In this document: one piece after another, positions 60,767-64,000 of the stretch
Position numbering within the stretch: position 1 is the first letter of the stretch
Layout of the letters: each line of letters begins with the position of its first letter
DNA from: Riemerella columbina DSM 16469
Lineage (GTDB): Bacteria > Bacteroidota > Bacteroidia > Flavobacteriales > Weeksellaceae
Length of the DNA: 64,000 nucleotides
Direction of reading: 5' to 3'
Assembly: GCF_000374405.1 (NCBI RefSeq)
Contig: NZ_KB894217.1
Location: 148,619-212,618 of the forward strand
Program-made: the position numbers and the translations under genes
The notes under the pieces: model-generated
What the model saw: only the letters and a program-made list of their open reading frames with translations
Database searches by the model: none
Told to the model about the DNA's origin: nothing

Positions 60767-62518
60767 TTAAAAAAGAACTTTATAAGGTGTGTACATCATC
60801 GTTCCTTTATAATGTTTAAGTTTTTCTACGGTTTCAAACATTTTATATTGCTCTTCGCTCAACCTTTGTTTCATAAAGTAGGTCGAGATATTGTCCTCAT
60901 TAATACTTTTAAAGAATTCCTCCAAAGGACTAATCTCTCCAGGATAGCCTACTGCTTGGTAATCTTTTAGTTTGGCTTTTTTAGCCGCATAGCGAACAGC
61001 ATCGTCTAGACTTCCTAATTCATCTACCAAGCCAATTTCCTTAGCACGCTTACCAGACCATACTCTTCCCCCTCCAATAGCATCGATTTCCTCAAAAGTT
61101 TTATGTCTATTTTGGGTCACAAAATATACAAATCGCTTATAAGTTTGCTCTACACTTTTTTGAAGCATGGCTAAAGTGCCATCAGAAACACCATTAATAG
61201 GAGAAAACATTTGAGAATTAGCATTGGTTTCTACGATATCGGAATTAATTCCATTTTTATGAGCTAATTTTTTGAAATCCGTTACCATACCAAATACTCC
61301 AATAGAACCCGTAATAGTAGTAGGTTCAGCAAAAATTTTCTCACCTGCCATAGAAATATAGTAACCGCCAGACGCCGCATAGTCCCCAAAAGATACCACT
61401 AAAGGTTTTTTAAGTTTTAACTGTTGAAGTTCATATAAAATTTGGTCAGATGCATTGGCACTTCCTCCTGGGGAATTCACTCTAAGAACAACCGCTTTTA
61501 CATTTTCATCATCCTTTAAATCTTGAATATATTCTATGTATTTTTTGCTAGAAATCCCTGTGACATCATCGCCATCCATAATGCTTCCCGAAGCATATAA
61601 TATCGCCACTTCATCTTTTCCGCTAGTATTTTCCTCTAGTGTAGCAATATATTTGCCGATAGATACTTTATTTAAATCTTCATCTTTTGCTAACCCAAGT
61701 TCCGATTTTATCATATTATCATACTCAGGCTTTTGTAGCAACTGGTCTGCCAATTTATTTTTAAGGCTCAATTCTGGAATCATTCCATAAAGACTATCAG
61801 TAACAGTCTTAAATTGAGCCACATTTATCTTTCTCGATGCTGAAATTTTTGGTGCAACTTCTGACCATAAATCATTTAGAAGCACGCTCAATTGCTCTTC
61901 ATTTTCGGGTGAAATGTCATTTCTTAAAAAAGGCTCTACGGCGGCTTTAAACTTACCGTGTCTAATTACATTGAACCCAATCCCGTATTGCTCTGCAAAA
62001 TCTTTAAAAAACACTACTTCTGAAGCCATACCTTTTAAATCAATTCCGCCCGCTGGACTTAGAATATATTTATTGGCTACCGTTCCCAAAAAGTAAGAAG
62101 ATTGAGATACAGTATTCCCATAAGCATAAACTTTTTTACCACTAGTTTTAAAATCTTCTAATGCCGCTCTAATGTTTTCTACTTGAGAAAGACCAGCACT
62201 CAGCCTATCATTTTCTATACTAATGGCTTGAATATTAAGATCGTTTTTAGCTTTTTTAATGGCTTTTACAAGGTCATAAATTTGAATATCTTTTTTATCC
62301 TTAGTTAGTTGAAAGGGATTCAAATCTTTTTCTGTGTCTGTTTCTATCACTCTAAATTTATCATCTAGTGTTAGAACAGATTTTTTTTCTATTTTTACGC
62401 TTTCATTCCCTCTCATTGAACCTAAGGCTATGATAAAAATCATAAATCCAAAAAAGCCAATAATTAATAGCATAAATGCTACAAAGTTGGCTAACACATT
62501 TTTAATAAAATCTCGCAT
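60767..62518 (-). CDS. sppA: Signal peptide peptidase SppA, 67 kDa type
   Basis: 583 residues from the ATG at 62518 (MRDFIKNVLANFVAF), with an N-terminal transmembrane anchor (about 9-31); an in-frame start at 62752 would overlap folK on the other strand and is rejected. Two S49 domains: N-terminal with DLVKAIKKAKND...YAYGNTVSQSSYFLGTVANKYI and C-terminal with VVLRVNSPGGSANASD, SFGDYAASGGYYISMAGEKIFAEPTTITGSIGVFG, which contains the catalytic serine; the lysine is expected in the N-terminal domain as in E. coli. It digests cut signal peptides in the membrane. Divergent from folK with a 28-base gap. Confidence 0.93.
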   Translation of the reverse strand: MRDFIKNVLANFVAFMLLIIGFFGFMIFIIALGSMRGNESVKIEKKSVLTLDDKFRVIETDTEKDLNPFQLTKDKKDIQIYDLVKAIKKAKNDLNIQAISIENDRLSAGLSQVENIRAALEDFKTSGKKVYAYGNTVSQSSYFLGTVANKYILSPAGGIDLKGMASEVVFFKDFAEQYGIGFNVIRHGKFKAAVEPFLRNDISPENEEQLSVLLNDLWSEVAPKISASRKINVAQFKTVTDSLYGMIPELSLKNKLADQLLQKPEYDNMIKSELGLAKDEDLNKVSIGKYIATLEENTSGKDEVAILYASGSIMDGDDVTGISSKKYIEYIQDLKDDENVKAVVLRVNSPGGSANASDQILYELQQLKLKKPLVVSFGDYAASGGYYISMAGEKIFAEPTTITGSIGVFGMVTDFKKLAHKNGINSDIVETNANSQMFSPINGVSDGTLAMLQKSVEQTYKRFVYFVTQNRHKTFEEIDAIGGGRVWSGKRAKEIGLVDELGSLDDAVRYAAKKAKLKDYQAVGYPGEISPLEEFFKSINEDNISTYFMKQRLSEEQYKMFETVEKLKHYKGTMMYTPYKVLF

Positions 62519-62546
62519 AAATAATTTTTTTACAATAATACAACAT

Positions 62547-62963
62547 ATGTCGCAAAAAGAGGTCATTTTGTTACTAGGAAGTAACCTTGGAGATACCAAA
62601 AAAAACATAGAAACGGCCATACAATTGATAAATAACAAGATAGGCATAATAAAAAAAAGAAGTTTTTTTTTAAAAACAGAGCCTGTAGAATTTGTCAGTA
62701 ATAATATTTTTAGTAATATTGCACTTTCAATTAATACAGATTTGTCACCCATTCAAATCTTAAAACAAATAAAAGATATTGAAATAGTAATGGGAAGGAC
62801 TCAAGATTCGAGTATTCTTGGAGAATACAAGGATCGAATCATTGATATAGATATTGTGATGATTGGTAAGATTAGATTTAAATCTATTTTATTAACTATA
62901 CCACATCAAAAACATTTATTCACTAGAGAGTTCTCAAAAATATTAATTGATCAGATAATTTAA
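62547..62963 (+). CDS. folK: 2-amino-4-hydroxy-6-hydroxymethyldihydropteridine pyrophosphokinase
   Basis: Folate pathway enzyme (HPPK) that pyrophosphorylates 6-hydroxymethyl-dihydropterin. 138 residues from the ATG at 62547 (MSQKEVILLLGSNLGD). Motifs: LLGSNLGDTKKNIETA near the start, EIVMGRTQDSSILGEYKDRIIDIDIVMIG (the R-x-x-D-I-D metal and ATP loop) and IPHQKHLFTREF. It is about 20 residues shorter than most HPPKs. A longer start at 62334 overlaps sppA and is rejected. Followed 15 bases later by the OmpA-like gene, probably unrelated. Confidence 0.88.
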   Translation: MSQKEVILLLGSNLGDTKKNIETAIQLINNKIGIIKKRSFFLKTEPVEFVSNNIFSNIALSINTDLSPIQILKQIKDIEIVMGRTQDSSILGEYKDRIIDIDIVMIGKIRFKSILLTIPHQKHLFTREFSKILIDQII

Positions 62964-62978
62964 TTAAAATTATAATAT

Positions 62979-64000
62979 ATGAAAAAAAGTTTATTAACAC
63001 TTTTAGCTTTACCAACAGTAATGTATGCACAAGATTCGTTGTCTATAAAAAACAACAACAATTTACCTAATACATTTTCCTCTGGATCTAGCAAAATTGA
63101 AAAATTTGATAATAAAGCTCGTAGATTCAACGATTGGAGTATCTCTACTGGTGGTGGTACAGCATTGATGCAATCTGCTGATTTAACATCATTCTATGAC
63201 AATAAAGTAAACTGGGGATGGAATGCCTATGTGAGTTTGGATAAACAGATTTCGCATACATTTGGATTAAGTTTACAATATCAACAAGGGCAAACTAATC
63301 AAAAAGCAATGCTTAACCCAAGTTATGGTGTGGCAGAAGCTAATACAAAGTATAAACAAATCTCATTACTCGGAGACATCAACTTCTCTAATCTATTTAG
63401 AAGATTAGACAATCACTCTCCTTATAGATGGGCTCTACATGGTTATGCAGGTATTGGGTTACAAGGGTATAATACATTTCTAGAAGACAAATCAAAAAGA
63501 TGGAATAATCCTGAGGCTATTGAACAAAAGTTAGATATAGCATCATTTTTTTACCAAGCAGGTGCTGGTTTAAAATATAAAATTTCTAGACGTGTTGATA
63601 TAGAAGCTAGACTGATGTATATTATATCTGGGGATGATGAATTTGATGGAGGTGGATGGAATAATACCTCACCAGATTATCCTTATAACAACATCAAAAA
63701 ATCTAATTCTGATAATTTTTTTACAGCTAATTTAGGGTTATCATTTAAACTTGGAAAACATATTTCTCATCTGACTTGGCATGATCCACTAGAAGAAAGT
63801 TTTTACAGAATATATAATTTGGAACATATTGAACCCAATATGCTTATTTGTAAAAAAGGTGATCAAGATAATGATGGTGTTTGTGACGATTGGGACAGAC
63901 AATTAGATACGCCTAATGGAGCCAGAGTAGATGGTGCTGGAGTTGCTCTAGACATTGATTTAGATGGAACTATTGATTTATATGATAAATGTGTAACGGT
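62979..64000 (+). CDS. OmpA family outer-membrane protein, 3' end outside window
   Basis: At least 340 residues; the frame is open to the window end. Signal peptide MKKSLLTLLALPTVMYA, then an eight-strand beta-barrel-like region (about 50-270, with alternating aromatic patterns such as WGWNAYVSLDKQISHTFGLSLQYQQGQ and GLSFKLGKHISHLTWHD) and the start of thrombospondin type 3 calcium-binding repeats (DQDNDGVCDDWD ... DIDLDGTIDLYDKC). The OmpA peptidoglycan-binding domain is expected past the end. Similar proteins are major surface antigens in Riemerella and relatives. Confidence 0.85.
   Translation, partial: MKKSLLTLLALPTVMYAQDSLSIKNNNNLPNTFSSGSSKIEKFDNKARRFNDWSISTGGGTALMQSADLTSFYDNKVNWGWNAYVSLDKQISHTFGLSLQYQQGQTNQKAMLNPSYGVAEANTKYKQISLLGDINFSNLFRRLDNHSPYRWALHGYAGIGLQGYNTFLEDKSKRWNNPEAIEQKLDIASFFYQAGAGLKYKISRRVDIEARLMYIISGDDEFDGGGWNNTSPDYPYNNIKKSNSDNFFTANLGLSFKLGKHISHLTWHDPLEESFYRIYNLEHIEPNMLICKKGDQDNDGVCDDWDRQLDTPNGARVDGAGVALDIDLDGTIDLYDKCVT

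Noticed and set aside
62519-62752. N-terminal extension of sppA
   Set aside because: It covers folK on the other strand and would put hydrophobic segments before the natural membrane anchor; the ATG at 62518 matches family starts.

Overview
The window is a 64-kb piece of a low-GC chromosome from the Bacteroidota, most likely order Flavobacteriales and close to the Riemerella/Chryseobacterium/Bergeyella group. Evidence: -7 promoter elements of the form TAnnTTTG, no Shine-Dalgarno motifs before starts, a type IX secretion C-terminal sorting domain, a DAHP synthase-chorismate mutase fusion, a DnaX without the zinc module, and a SpoIIM-DUF4129-DUF4350-MoxR-DUF58 cluster. The genus is an inference. 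I see no rRNA, tRNA, CRISPR array, prophage or intact insertion sequence; this is mostly core chromosome.

Layout. 1-7.3 kb (mostly +): end of a helix-hairpin-helix repeat protein, cdd, rpsA with a leader hairpin, and a pair of periplasmic M16 proteins, one catalytic and one not. 7.3-18.1 kb (-): YeiH-like transporter, DAHP synthase-chorismate mutase, dnaX with a frameshift on an A10 run, ppa, radC, an ABC ATPase, gcvT, idi and an M42 peptidase. 18.1-24.2 kb: DUF4294 protein, SDR reductase and polyprenyl synthase, tex and two small unknowns, followed by a 21-bp tandem repeat. 24.4-35.2 kb (-): large M16 peptidase, MarR-photolyase operon, uvrA, hisS, lipA and a sigma factor. 35.3-38.3 kb: a broken pheA, a TIGR02117 protein, queG and a rhodanese. 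38.3-43.3 kb: DUF2254 protein, YqgE, panD, a flippase-like protein, an AI-2E family protein and DoxX. 43.4-50.4 kb: the RDD/SpoIIM/DUF4129/DUF4350/MoxR/DUF58 cluster. 50.5-56.4 kb: mnmE, small membrane proteins and a secreted M4 metalloprotease. 56.5-64 kb: radical SAM plus Lgt-like pair, M3 peptidase, sppA, folK and the start of an OmpA-like outer-membrane protein.

How genes fit together. The DAHP synthase-chorismate mutase makes prephenate, yet the only prephenate dehydratase here lacks most of its first catalytic half, so phenylalanine synthesis looks broken unless another copy exists. Several genes have a -7 element ending only 4-6 bases before the start codon, which predicts leaderless mRNAs; this geometry also supports GTG starts for queG and the sigma factor. 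The most attractive candidates for new biology are the overlapping radical SAM/Lgt-like gene pair, the dnaX slippage site, and the MarR palindrome around the -7 element of the photolyase operon.
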